Shown: positions 21,901 to 32,624, counted from the first letter of the stretch. The stretch is 62,703 nucleotides of DNA from Nemertoderma westbladi (GCA_032718475.1 JAUCBJ010003505.1:1-62703); one strand, 5' to 3'. Translations and numbers: made by a program. Notes: generated by a model from the letters alone, not told the origin.

Positions 21901-23322
21901 ATTTTTTCATACCTGTGGCTGACAGTCCTTCTTTTGTTTTATCTTTTAATATTTACTCGCCACATTCCCCACCATGATTTTTAATTCAATGTAAGTGAGT
22001 GTTTAGGTAAGTTCACTTTAACTCAATGTATGTGAGTGGTCAGGTAAGTTCACTTTAATTCAATGTATGTGAGTGGTCAAGGTAACTTCATTTTAACTCA
22101 ATTTAAGTGAGTGGTCAAGGTAACTTCATTTTAACTCAATTTAAGTGAGTGGTCAGGTAAGTTCTTTTTAACTCAATTTAAGTGAGTGGTCAGGTAAGTT
22201 CATTTTAACTCAATATAAGTGAGTGGTCAAGGTAACTTCATTTTAACTCAATTTAAGTGAGTGGTCAGGTAAGTTCACTTTAACTCAATGTAAGTGAGTG
22301 GTCAGGTGTAACTAGTTCATTTTAACTCAATGTAAGTGTTAAAAGATAAAACAAAAGAAGGACTGTCAGCCACAGGTATGAAAAAATAGTAGGTAATTAG
22401 GCCTAGTACTATATGTATATACTCACTGTATATGTGCGTTATAAATTGATAAAGATAGCCATTGGCTTACGAAACGTCTGCTAGGCCTAATTACCTACTA
22501 TTTTTTCATACCTGTGGCTGACAGTCCTTCTTTTGTTTTATCTTTTAATATTTACTCGCCACATTCCCCACCATGATTTTTAATTCAATGTAAGTGAGTG
22601 TTTAGGTAAGTTCACTTTAACTCAATGTAAGTGAGTGGTCAGGTATAAAGTTCACTTTAACTCAATGTAAGTGAGAGGTCAGGTATAAAGTTCACTTTAA
22701 CTCAATGTAAGTGAGTGTTCAGGTAAGTTCATTTTAACTCAATATAAGTGAGTGGCCAGGTAAGTTCACTTTAATTCAATGTAAGTGAGTGGTCAGGTAA
22801 GTTCACTTTAATTCAATGTAAGTGAGTGGTCAAGGTAACTTCATTTTAACTCAATTTAAGTGAGTGGTCAGGTAAGTTCACTTTAACTCAATTTAAGACA
22901 AAACCTATTGGATAGATTTTTGAATTATAAATGTTTAATTAGATTAATGAAGTAATTAATAAATTTTAATTAATTATAATTTTCAATTAGAACAAATCCT
23001 TTTTATTTATTCTATAGATTTTTGAGATATTTGGAAAACGTTTCCAAAATTAGCGAAAAATGTATCGCATTTGGTTGAATTTCGGTGGGTGAGTAGTAAT
23101 TTGAATCTTAAAAATTTTCCCCTGATAATACTCTCATAAATATAATGATATCTTCTTTGTTTCAAGGCTGCGAACAGATTTAATGACGCGGGAATTCAGG
23201 ACCACAGCTCAAATAGCCAGGGCACCAATGATTGCATTGATTACGAACTATTAGGTAACGCTATGGGCAATGGCAACAACCTGCCAATCAATTATCCGAC
23301 AGGACCACAACTCAACTATTAA
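12948..23322 (+). CDS. Dbx: Dbx (developing brain homeobox) transcription factor, complete coding region
   Basis: Five coding exons: 12948-13578, 14956-15093, 15718-15932, 18593-18661 and 23167-23322 (intron phases 1, 1, 0, 0; 402 residues). The homeodomain is residues about 285-344: it starts GMLRRAVFSDAQR, includes KYISKPDRKELA, and ends VKIWFQNRRMKWRNSK with Gln50, Asn51 and Arg53. An intron falls between homeodomain positions 44 and 45, a classic homeobox intron site. The block YYWPFASRGKPRRG just before it matches vertebrate Dbx1/2. Residues 169-175 are FSIRSIL, an eh1 motif known to bind Groucho/TLE co-repressors, so repression is likely. In other bilaterians Dbx patterns interneurons of the nerve cord or neural tube. 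The start is the first ATG (AAAATGTTTGG) after an in-frame TAG. The last exon adds an Asn/Gly-rich tail. Intron 4 carries the splice-donor minisatellite. Confidence 0.94.
16281..16416. repeat. Two tandem 68-bp AT-rich copies in Dbx intron 3
   Basis: A 68-bp unit beginning AATAATAAACATTTTTAATA is repeated at 16349 with a single visible difference (GAG to CAG). No function is apparent. Confidence 0.85.
17935..18120. repeat. Long hairpin in Dbx intron 3
   Basis: The segment 18030-18070 pairs with 18078-18119 over about 41 bp with only two or three mismatches and a 7-base loop. The arms begin TATTGTTTACGTGGTA. The 90-nt hairpin has precursor-microRNA size, but the near-perfect pairing and the adjoining sequence shared with about 5440-5480 suggest a MITE-like inverted repeat. 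Confidence 0.7.
18388..18522. repeat. Imperfect inverted repeat upstream of Dbx exon 4
   Basis: The left arm TACATACTTG...CTTTACAGTGTT...GATC (18388-18425) is complementary, with mismatches, to 18483-18522. About 57 bases of loop lie between. It ends some 70 bases before the exon at 18593-18661. Confidence 0.6.
21740..21949. mobile_element. Foldback element, copy 1, inside the Dbx donor array
   Basis: Perfect 68-bp inverted arms (21740-21807 and 21882-21949, outer ends TTAAAAGATAAAAC) flank a 74-base loop. The loop contains TTGATAAAG, a small AGCC/GGCT stem and ACGAAACGTC, which resembles a decayed hammerhead-ribozyme core. About 30 bp of non-array sequence follows before repeat units resume. 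No transposase is present, and a target duplication is unclear. Confidence 0.85.
22339..22548. mobile_element. Foldback element, copy 2, inside the Dbx donor array
   Basis: The same 210-bp structure as copy 1, 599 bp further on, with one visible base difference in the loop (ATACATTG versus ATAAATTG). The repeat variants before and after it also match those around copy 1. This shows a roughly 600-bp segment was duplicated with the element in it, rather than two separate insertions. Confidence 0.85.
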
Positions 23323-23450
23323 TATCTTCAATATGTAAATCATCTAACTCTATTTCATTGTGGACATTCAGGCTATATGGGGGTATACTTACTTACCTAT
23401 CTTACTATCTCCTTTAATATAACAACAATGTTTAGCAAGTAGGAGACCCC

Positions 23451-23810
23451 TCTAATTTTTTTCAAATTTTAATCATATGCTGTCGAAATTTGGTATGCTG
23501 ATAGTTCGACAACTTTTCTTACTGCAGACAGAGCCGGATTTTTAAATTTTTGCGCTATTTCCATACAACAGCCGTTAAATAACGACTTTATAGCAATACT
23601 TAACCATCTCTGTACGCTTTATTTTTTAGCTTTACAAATATTTGTCATATTCAGTCATATTGCTAAAAAGGCGTTTATTAACGGCTTGTTGTATCGAAAT
23701 AGCTTAGAATTTAAAAATACGGCTACGGTTCTACCAGCAGTAAGAAAAGTTGTCGAACTATCATCGTACCAAATTTCGTAGCAAATGATTGAAATTTGAA
23801 AAAAAAACTA
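23451..23810. mobile_element. MITE-like inverted repeat in the Dbx 3' flank or 3' UTR
   Basis: Two diverged arms of about 150 bp (23451-23600 and 23655-23810) are complementary: TCGACAACTTTTCTTACTG on the left recurs reversed on the right (CAGTAAGAAAAGTTGTCGA). It starts about 130 bases after the Dbx stop codon. If transcribed as 3' UTR it would form a long hairpin. Confidence 0.75.
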
Positions 23811-25024
23811 GGTGATTTTTACTCGCTAAAAATGGTTGTATCAAGGGATCTGGTGTACTCAATGATTGGTTTTATCGATTGTGAATTTGTGATTATATTT
23901 TTATTGGTGATTTTTTTAATTTATATTTATATTTTGTTTTTATTCTTAACTTTATTTAGATTCGGTCAATTAGTTTAGCACTATTTATATGCGTACCGGT
24001 AAGTAATTTATTTCTGGTGTATAATATTTATTATTGTCCGTTAGTAAAATTTATTTGGTGAACTCTCTTGTAGTTAACATTATTATCATCAATTTCTTCA
24101 ACAAATATTGTTATTGGTCACCAGGTTAATAGGAAAGATATAGCGCATATGAAGCTGACTGAGTAGACTACATTGTGTGACAGACAGTATAATTATTGAT
24201 GTAGCATAAAGTATAACTTTATGGCAGTTATTTATGGACATACTAAAAATAATTATTTTTAATAAAATTTTAACAGGTAAACAACAAAATATTCAGTTTC
24301 TACACAATATATTAGTTATAATTAAATAAGGGCAAGGAGCGGGTTTAAAGGACACGTTATTCTAACCAAAACAATAAACGAGATTGAATACCACGTGTTA
24401 CAGTTTTATTTTTGGAGATAAAAATTAATTTTAGTGAAAATAAATAAAAGAAAGTATTTTTTGTTCTCCTTGTAATCCGCATTTCCTCGAATAAATAATT
24501 AAAACCCGTTGCTAAGGACATTGACAATACCGCTAACTTTGAAAGGCGTTTTCACTTGGTTGCTATGGTATTTTCAAAAAACTAAATATGCTATTAAATT
24601 TTTCATATCCATAATAATAATCTTCCATAAATTGAAATTCGTCATATCTACTATAAGAGCTGTTGCTATGGCAATTTCCTTTGTTGCTATGTTAAAGACA
24701 CCTCTAAAAAACCAGCGCAACCGATTAGTGAAGTCTATCCAAATTTTTTTATAATGTTCCCATATCTGTACTAAATATCTATGTAGGGTAGCTCAGTCAT
24801 ATAAAATGAATAAAAAAAAATAAAAAAAATTTAGAATAAAATGACATAATATAAGTATAAACAATCTACGACTTAACAAGATTTTTAAGTTCTCATTTAT
24901 AATTCGCTCTGGTGCGGTGCTCAGATTTTAAACTGGCCTAACAGTGTAATCCTGCAAAGTGCTTCATTATAAAACTTAAGTAAATGGTTGTTTATCAAAT
25001 GTTTGTTTCAAACAATGTTGATGT
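23811..25024. other. Convergent intergenic region between Dbx and the minus-strand gene
   Basis: AT-rich with no exon seen. A minus-strand copy of the dispersed motif containing GTTATTCTAACCAAAACAAT lies at about 24333-24386. AATAAA occurs near 24440 and could end a long Dbx transcript. Confidence 0.45.
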
Positions 25025-28000
25025 TCACACTAAATCATTATAGCCACTGTTCTTAACAGCTTCCCGTATCGCGATGCTCATCTTCTCCTGATACCAACGC
25101 TGTTCTTTGTAATAATCCTTTCCTTTTGGGCCTTTCTTTCTGAGGTTCTTGCTCATAACATCCAGAACAAGTTCGTAGACCTTAACGCCTTGAGAAACTG
25201 ATGCCACTTTCTTAAAATTATCCCAGTTAGCTAAACTTGCGATTAACGTGTGATCTTTCATCAAAGGGAAATATTCCGATTTCGTAAAATGACCATCCCA
25301 AATTGACACTTTGACAGACCCGTGAATCTTATGCAATTTATCAGTCGCCTTTGAAATGGCCCATTTCATTGACTTTTCAACCGTCATTCGCGAAATATTA
25401 GACAGCAAAAGTTCTGAAGGTTTACCTTCGAAAAGAGGCAACATATGAACCGCCGAGTTAACGCTCATGTTACGGAAGAGTTGCACTGCCGTCCATCCAA
25501 TGAAACTATCATCATCGAGTTCCAACTGGGAGCCACCTACTGGCGGTTTTACTTCCCCTGGCCCTAGACCACTCTTATCTCTCAAATATTGCCCATTAAA
25601 TCCTACAACTTGTAATAAAAGACAAGTGTTTTCGTCGTATTGAGGATATACAGTGAACTCTTCATCATTCCAACTCGGTGCCGTCAATTTACTAGAATAA
25701 TTGAGTTTGTCAGTCAAAAACATATCATCAGGTAGTTTGGCATCGTCAAGTGTTTTAATCTCACGGGATTCGTATCCTTCATGGACGGTGGCTAACAGCT
25801 GACAGTATCGTGTGTTGGATAAACCGTAGCCGTTCTCGAGTTTGATTTGAACTCCTGCGGCGACATCATAATGAACGCTTCCTTTTAAGTCAATAAATCC
25901 ACAATCGGAAGTTAATCCAATGTTCATTTTCTCTCTCATATATTCCACTGCCCCATTTTCATCATGTACAGGAGATCGAGGGGTTATTTTATCAATTTTA
26001 TCATCAATCGTTTCATCTTTAACTTCGCAATTTTTATTTTCCTCTACTTTTGGAGGACCTTCAAGATTATTTTCTGATTTACTTTCACCTTCACCACTGA
26101 CTAAAGATGATTGACGGCCCGACGCATTGATTTTGGTTTCTGACCCATTTTCGTTTTCTCCACTTGCCAAAGACTTTTCTGATTGCGTATCTTGAACAGA
26201 ATTTTCATGATTCGATGGATTTTGTTTTTCTACGGTAATTTTCATTGAAATTTCATTTTCCTGCAATCTCTTTACAGCTTCCAGTACCGTTGTGGGAAAT
26301 AGGCGGTACTGAAGGAATGACGATATGGCCTTGATTTCCGAGCTGTTAGGTACACAATCAGATGATTTGTAATAACCGCTATCATAAGATGGTGGTTCGA
26401 CGTGGTCGTCTGTGTGAGGAAGTATTCTTATGAGCGCAGACAGCCCGGGACATCGCGGGTTCTTACTAAAACTCTCCACTCCGAAGCTGACCTTCGGGTC
26501 TGCCTTGCCATGTTTCAGTGGCAGCTGATAACCGCCAACATCCAGCGTTGGTTTGTTGTTAACAATCTGAAACAGCGGGAGTATAGAAGATCCAACTTCA
26601 CATAGAACAATTCCATTGGTGTCCATGGTAAAGCATTTTACGAAAAGCAATGTTTTTGCATTTAACGTTGATTCGGTGTCATTTATAACAATTTTTGTAT
26701 TAAATTCTGGATTCCTTGCAGGCGATTTTGGTAACGGATATGCTAAATATTTATTATTTTCACCTTCAGGCATTAGTGTGATTGTTACAACAGCGAATGA
26801 TGCGTTATCTGGTATCCATCTTAATCCATCTACATAAATATCGAATACCGAATTGTCCGGAGCAAGTGGTAACGATGTAGGTGTTGGGGATTCATAAGGT
26901 ATCCAAATGGCATTTAATGGCACTGAAACAAATATATGCTCGCGGCGTTTTTTTCTTCCTTGCGGATTTGGGGAAGGGGTGAAAGAGTTGAAGGAAATGT
27001 AAGATTCTGGTTTCACTGCCGTTTTCATAATATTGTTCTCGGAAGGCTGATTTCGAACATGAGCTTTTGGAAGAGAACCAGGTAATAACGGAATGCGGTG
27101 CTCCCCTGGAGTTAGATACCAATGTGTTTCGAATTGATTATCAGTAATGGAAGCATTGCTCTCAAATTTAGTTAATCCATAGCCAATGTCACAAGCCGTT
27201 GGAGATTGGGCTAGGATGTAGTCATTGTCACCTTTAGAGTTTGCGTACAAAACTCTTACAACTATTAGCGGCTGCCTTGTATGACTACTGGTAGCGTATT
27301 CTTCATTGAGGAAATTGGAGAACATCATTTTTTCAAACGGAAACTCAAGTATATACAAGGTCTGACCATCGTTATCTGTTACCCTTTCCATAATGTTGGG
27401 TATTGTGTGCGACTGCAAAGCTCGTAGTTTGATGTTGCCATAGTAAATACAAACCAACAATCTAAAATATTTCGCACTGAGATCCATACACGGTTCTTCG
27501 CCAAAGCGCATTTCCAATCGGAACATCTCGACCCCAATAGGAATTATAATCCCGAGATCTTTTCTCGTAGAGTTTTTGGTTGGCCCTTCGGGCCAATTTA
27601 TTTCATTATCGTTATCGTTATCGTCGGTGTCGATGTCGGTATCAGTGTCAACTGGTGTTGGGATTGATGGGGGAACAACTGGAGGTGTATTAGGCTTTGG
27701 TGAAGGCAGCGATGGTAAACTAGAGGATGAGCATGATGTCTCCCTCTTTGTTCCTTGGGACAAGGAAGAAGGGGGTAGAGCTTTCTTTCTACTAGACCTC
27801 GGACTTGGTAATTCATCTGGAGGACTCGCTTGTTGAATATCATTTTTATATTGTGAAACCTCTTCATCAGAACCTGATGCGCATTGCCACGGAGGTGGTC
27901 TGTAACTATTCATATCTGATATGGACTCCAATTCATCACCTTTCATGGCACATTGAATGGCCGACTGAATGTCCTTTGTATACAGCCTACAAGGCATATT

Positions 28001-29557
28001 CAAAAGGATGTTTTTTAAGTCTTTAAATGTTTCAACATCTTGCAGAGTACTTTTAAGTAATAACATTAAAGCGAAACACACATTCTCAAATGTTGCATTT
28101 TCAAAGTTTGTCATAAATAAAAGATCCCACACCAGCATCATAGGCGCTGTTTCCAATATACCCACAAATCCATCCCCAATCCATTTTCTAACAAATATCA
28201 ACATGTTTGTTAATGGCTCAATGCTCTCTATCTCTTCTACTTTCTCGATATTATGTTTCATTGATGCAACAATACCACGACCCCGCAACTTTTCGACATG
28301 AAGCATTTCAACGATTATTTTGTTATCAATTGGACTCTCCATGTTACAGCTGAGATTGTCCAAAAATCCGAACAGTTTTGGATCATATTGGTACAATAAT
28401 TTTATCACATTTTCCGCGCAAATTTGTATTTGCGGCCATCTCGGATAAACATCTAATAGAAACGTAAGAAACATGCACAGATTATAGGTATGTTGAATTT
28501 CTTGTTGTTTTTGTGTGAACGCTATCTGTAATGGATATAAGCGGTGAACGTGGTAGGGTTCATAGAATCTGTTGCATGTATAAAACACATTTAATACATT
28601 AATTGTTTCTTTGCTAAAAGTGTCATAGTTTCCAGTTATTCCCGATAAAGCCATTGTGTCAGTTACTGATGTTTCAATGAGTTTAGCAATGGGCGATTGT
28701 GTTGCATCTGTTATATTAAATTCCCTCAAACCGTTCGACAATTCGTTGTCAAATCTCTCACGCAGTTGCTTTTCGATTGATTCTCTTTTGCCAATACCGA
28801 GTCGATGACGTTCGCTTTGTTGCAGTACCTCAGTCCATATCAATGGACGAAGAGTGGACGGGAGGATGAGTGTCCGTAACGCCACACATACATCGGGGAT
28901 CCTTTTGGGATTATCCTCGAGGAATAACCGCATAGCATTACCGGTTTTAAGAGAACATTCGGTCCAATCGTCACCTATTATGGATCTTTCTCCTGGCCAG
29001 TTGGTTGATCTCCTTGTTGAATAAGTTAACTCTCTTCGAGGAGAAATTATCTGCAGGTCGAATTCTTCTCGGCCCATTTTCCGTTTCTCTGCTGATTTTC
29101 CATTCAAATGATTTCCAATTTTGTTAACCCAATTTTGACATTTCCTGTAAGTTTCTTTAGCAAAAATCATATACTCATCACTCATTCCGCTATTACAAGA
29201 TGTGTCTTTGTCATCATTTTCCCCTTGATCATTAGCCGCTTTCATCATCTCGCCTTGCAGGTATAGTTCAGCTTCCACTTCCAGTTTCTCTGCTGTATCT
29301 TTATCGATGTGTGATTTATTGGATAGATATTCCTGACTGTATTGCGGGAAGTATCGTATAACGAACGCTCCCCCGAGGACCTTTAAGATAACACGTCTTT
29401 CTTGAAAGTCGCCGCCTTGTATTTTTGGCGTGATATTTTCGACAAATGTTTTTAGTATTTTATCTTTCAGGGCGTGCCACGGTGCTCCTGGTAGCAATGT
29501 CTCTAGTTGTAGAGATTCTCGTAGAATCTCATAACCTCGTGAACTCTTTCTACTCAT
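25025..29557 (-). CDS. Large intronless gene, 1510 residues: TBC-like N-terminal half, beta-rich (C2-like) C-terminal half
   Basis: A single uninterrupted frame opens at ATG (29555-29557); the next upstream sequence is AT-rich. Residues about 220-525 are helical and look like a divergent TBC (Rab-GAP) fold, for example LILPSTLRPLIW and FVGILETAPMMLVWDLLFM. I do not see the catalytic IxxDxxR or YxQ fingers, so GAP activity is doubtful. Residues about 580-655 are a Ser/Pro-rich then Asp-rich linker. Residues about 670-830, 905-995 and 1215-1385 look like beta-sandwich or C2-type modules, with stretches such as VDGLRWIPDN and GWTAVQLF. A Ser/Glu-rich linker separates the last two. The C-terminus is a charged helix. 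No signal peptide or membrane segment is seen. I do not recognise a named orthologue. The long intact frame argues strongly for a real gene, unusual in having no introns. Confidence 0.85.
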   Translation of the reverse strand: MSRKSSRGYEILRESLQLETLLPGAPWHALKDKILKTFVENITPKIQGGDFQERRVILKVLGGAFVIRYFPQYSQEYLSNKSHIDKDTAEKLEVEAELYLQGEMMKAANDQGENDDKDTSCNSGMSDEYMIFAKETYRKCQNWVNKIGNHLNGKSAEKRKMGREEFDLQIISPRRELTYSTRRSTNWPGERSIIGDDWTECSLKTGNAMRLFLEDNPKRIPDVCVALRTLILPSTLRPLIWTEVLQQSERHRLGIGKRESIEKQLRERFDNELSNGLREFNITDATQSPIAKLIETSVTDTMALSGITGNYDTFSKETINVLNVFYTCNRFYEPYHVHRLYPLQIAFTQKQQEIQHTYNLCMFLTFLLDVYPRWPQIQICAENVIKLLYQYDPKLFGFLDNLSCNMESPIDNKIIVEMLHVEKLRGRGIVASMKHNIEKVEEIESIEPLTNMLIFVRKWIGDGFVGILETAPMMLVWDLLFMTNFENATFENVCFALMLLLKSTLQDVETFKDLKNILLNMPCRLYTKDIQSAIQCAMKGDELESISDMNSYRPPPWQCASGSDEEVSQYKNDIQQASPPDELPSPRSSRKKALPPSSLSQGTKRETSCSSSSLPSLPSPKPNTPPVVPPSIPTPVDTDTDIDTDDNDNDNEINWPEGPTKNSTRKDLGIIIPIGVEMFRLEMRFGEEPCMDLSAKYFRLLVCIYYGNIKLRALQSHTIPNIMERVTDNDGQTLYILEFPFEKMMFSNFLNEEYATSSHTRQPLIVVRVLYANSKGDNDYILAQSPTACDIGYGLTKFESNASITDNQFETHWYLTPGEHRIPLLPGSLPKAHVRNQPSENNIMKTAVKPESYISFNSFTPSPNPQGRKKRREHIFVSVPLNAIWIPYESPTPTSLPLAPDNSVFDIYVDGLRWIPDNASFAVVTITLMPEGENNKYLAYPLPKSPARNPEFNTKIVINDTESTLNAKTLLFVKCFTMDTNGIVLCEVGSSILPLFQIVNNKPTLDVGGYQLPLKHGKADPKVSFGVESFSKNPRCPGLSALIRILPHTDDHVEPPSYDSGYYKSSDCVPNSSEIKAISSFLQYRLFPTTVLEAVKRLQENEISMKITVEKQNPSNHENSVQDTQSEKSLASGENENGSETKINASGRQSSLVSGEGESKSENNLEGPPKVEENKNCEVKDETIDDKIDKITPRSPVHDENGAVEYMREKMNIGLTSDCGFIDLKGSVHYDVAAGVQIKLENGYGLSNTRYCQLLATVHEGYESREIKTLDDAKLPDDMFLTDKLNYSSKLTAPSWNDEEFTVYPQYDENTCLLLQVVGFNGQYLRDKSGLGPGEVKPPVGGSQLELDDDSFIGWTAVQLFRNMSVNSAVHMLPLFEGKPSELLLSNISRMTVEKSMKWAISKATDKLHKIHGSVKVSIWDGHFTKSEYFPLMKDHTLIASLANWDNFKKVASVSQGVKVYELVLDVMSKNLRKKGPKGKDYYKEQRWYQEKMSIAIREAVKNSGYNDLV

Positions 29558-29706
29558 TTCTGTAATAAATTCTGCAACATAGTAAATATCTGAGCATTTT
29601 AGTTAAGTTAATAAAGTTGATTGACGAGCCATTAAATATAGCGTAACAATTATTGTAGTCAGTAAACTGTTGACAATTACAATTACAGTACTTAGTGTAA
29701 TTTAAT

Positions 29707-29747
29707 CTCTACGAAATTAATCAGAGACCGTGATGAATTTCGTAGAG
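29707..29747. repeat. Perfect 12-bp hairpin upstream of the minus-strand gene
   Basis: CTCTACGAAATT (29707-29718) is the exact reverse complement of 29736-29747, with a 17-base loop. It lies 150-190 bases upstream of the minus-strand start codon at 29557, so it may be in the promoter or 5' UTR. No function is established. Confidence 0.6.
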
Positions 29748-29759
29748 AAGGCCTACACC

Positions 29760-32600
29760 AGTAAGCTACACATGGCGTATCGCATAGAATTCAATGTTCA
29801 TTAACAAATAAGGTATTTTACAAGATCTGTAACATCTTATTGCCAAATCCAAGCACCGCCCTGCAGGTACTGCAGATAAGTCTTGCCGGCTACTACCATC
29901 GTGGAACGGATCAGCCTCTGCATGATGCTGCAGCAGACAAGGGAAAAGGCATATTAGTTGTTCGGGCCTATTTAAATTTGTATACAAATGTATACAAATT
30001 ACAAATTATAAATATAGTATACAATTTTTCTTTCAAAGTGCATCACTTACAAACATTATGTAAAACCAGCAGGGAAGGATTTATTGACTTTTGCAAATTT
30101 TTAAAATTATTGTTTTCTCTTGTGTTTATATTACTATATTGTAGTTCTTAATCTCGAAATGTTATATGTAGGAATATAATATACCAATTTAAATTTAACA
30201 TTATAAAATATAAAATATCTATTTTATAAATATATTTTCACGGAGTTATAGAGAGACGGTGACTTATGTGCGAATAGCAGCTGAATTTAGTTCAACCACT
30301 ACACAGTGAAATATAAAAATGTCTGAAATATTTAGTATTTGAAAAAAAATCCTCCAAATAATACTTGTTATTTCACAAAAACTTATTCTTAATCACTGCA
30401 CCAATTGAAGAATTGGAGCACGAGGAATAAAAGGAAAGCAAGAAGGCATATCCCTTATGTATGTAGGCCTATCGCTTTGATAACTTTGCCTAACTTTCAA
30501 TCTTTTCTAGAGGTAACCTGTACATTTAGAAAGTTCTGGATATTTAACTTACAATGTAGGCCTGAAAGGTTACCATGGATACATTTATTATTTATCACAA
30601 ATAACTTTGCTGGCAATTTAATACTGTATTAACACCACCTGCTAGGTGCTAATGTTATACAGTAGATTACCGCAACTGCTATTTGAATCTTTATGGAGGC
30701 TCCACCTGCCATTGTATTTTAGAAGTAAGTACTATAATAGTTTATTCCATTATTGCAAACACCATCAGGGACGGACATAGAAAATGATAATTCATGTTCA
30801 GTTTTTTTTATTATATGATAGATTTTAATTATTATGCAATATGTAAGTTTCTGTGCGGAAAAGTAGCAGGTGTAACAATAGATGACGAACAGAAGGTATT
30901 TTGGGTATAATATACAGACTGTGTGGCTATATAGAGAGAAAGTGGCTTATGTGATGTGAATGATTATCTTGAAGTATTTTTATTTATATAATATATGGAA
31001 TTAATTGCGCGCTACCAAATCGTACAGTAGTGCGACATCATTTCTCAATATGTCCAGGACTTATAGAACTTAGTATTTATTCTACAGTATAATAGAACAT
31101 AAAAATCTAAACGAATTTAGTCTTACCTCCCCAACCCCCCCCCCCCCCCCCCCCCCGGAACAATTTCAGAAATTTTTTCTAAACTTTTTTCATACAGTAT
31201 GTAAAATGTACTGTAACGTTTGCGGTACAGTCCTTCCCTTCTTGTAAGAGAGTATTAATTAACCACTAATACACTATTATTATTTAGTCAATTATGTTAG
31301 AAGTCTAATAGCACTAGGGGATGATATTCAGGTATTCACTGTTCAGGCTGTCAGCGTCAGGCATTATTCATTCATTGTTATAGGCCTAATCATACATATC
31401 ATCATTATTATGCAATAAGTTTGAACTCAGTCACATTACTGCATTACAATTCAGATAGGCCTATTTACAGATTACAGTAGAACAGTAGTACAGTAATACC
31501 GGTACCGGATTTATGATTTACTTATTTAGGCCTAATTATCAAACAGAACCCGAACTGACTGACTGTGTACTGATACGCAACGCTGAACTATACTGCTATA
31601 TCTGAATTTGAAGCTGATCCTGCCAGCCCTGCATCGGCAGCCTACTATTCCTGAGTCCCTGACTGCCTGATACATCAGTACATTGATTGATTGCTGCTTG
31701 CGTGCTTGCTGTGTATTTAATTTTTACCATGGATGGTTGTGGTGTCTCGACTTCAAGGATACTCATATCTATTCTCAATATAATATTTTGGGTGAGTTAA
31801 CTTTATCAGTTTATGCCTAAGCAGGAAGCAGCTACTGAGCTAAGTCAAACGTCGAAAGACAAACAGACAAAGACTGGATCAGATCTGCAGATTAGGCTGT
31901 CAGGTTATCGGCTGACCGGACCGGTATGCGGTATGTATTAAAACTACCAGTACTGCAGTACCGGTACTGGCTGACTGGTTTACACACACGCGAATGGCTG
32001 AAAGGGGCCTAACATCCTAAGGCTGTACTGTCAGGCGGGCAGGCGGGCGTCTGCAGGTCTGAAACCGCATTGCAGCATTGTACTATGTACAGTACATCGT
32101 ACATACATGCTGCATGCCTGCCCCTGCATGCTGACATGTACAGTACTGACATACTATACTGTACAGATGTAGGGTAGGGTACCCCAATTCCGGACAGAAT
32201 TTCGATTTTTCCTTTATTGTAGCTCAACCATAGTTTATTCCAATCAAAAGATGATTCTAACAGTACAGGACATTATCCTACATCAAAATAAAATCTTAAC
32301 ATTGAGTGCCCAGCGCCATCTAATGGGCGCAAATGGGCACTTTTTTTTACAAGATTGGGTTGTCCGGTATTTGGGCAGGTGCCCAATTTCCGGACAGAGT
32401 ATAAATTTGTCTCTGCCTATGTCTGTTTGCTATACAAATCTATAGTTTACATTATAGAAAGGTGCCTAAAACCCGAATACATGTATCACCATGCTGCCAG
32501 GGGGTGGGGGGTCTGTTCACTTGTCTACCTGTTTGTTTGTCTGTCTTTCCACCACTTAAAAACACTAGTTCATGAAAGTCAGAATTCATACAATTTTCCG
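29760..32600. other. Intergenic region with simple repeats
   Basis: No gene is supported. A C-homopolymer lies at about 31136-31156. Palindromic TACCGGTA, CAGTACTG and GTACAGTAC words are frequent from 31490 to 32170. CCCAATTCCGGACAGAAT at about 32183 is repeated as a near copy at about 32381, bracketing a 200-bp segment that may be a small mobile element. Confidence 0.4.
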
Positions 32601-32624
32601 ATTTGCACAACTTTTTTTTGTTTT

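Larger units (their letters stand above)
18662..22897 (+). repeat. 37-bp minisatellite of 5' splice-site units filling Dbx intron 4
   Basis: The array starts at the first intron base after exon 18593-18661. Each 37-bp unit begins GTAAGTTCACTTTAACTC and ends GTGGTCAG, so every junction recreates CAG|GTAAGT, the consensus 5' splice site. Two more donor-like hexamers (GTAAGT and GTGAGT) lie inside each unit. By eye there are roughly 100 units, with variants such as CAGGTATAAAG, CAAGGTAACTT and CAGGTGTAACTAG. Two foldback elements interrupt it at 21740 and 22339. After the real donor the frame reads GTA AGT TCA CTT TAA, so use of any later donor would add an in-frame stop. Confidence 0.97.

Noticed and set aside
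18662-22897. CRISPR-like array (regular repeats)
   Set aside because: Units are contiguous with no unique spacers, the host is an animal, and no cas genes are present; this is a minisatellite.
29840-29955. GC-richer 110-bp patch that could be an exon on either strand
   Set aside because: Both strands are open, and there is a CTGCAG acceptor-like site, but the peptide is unrecognised and no linked exon or convincing donor was found.
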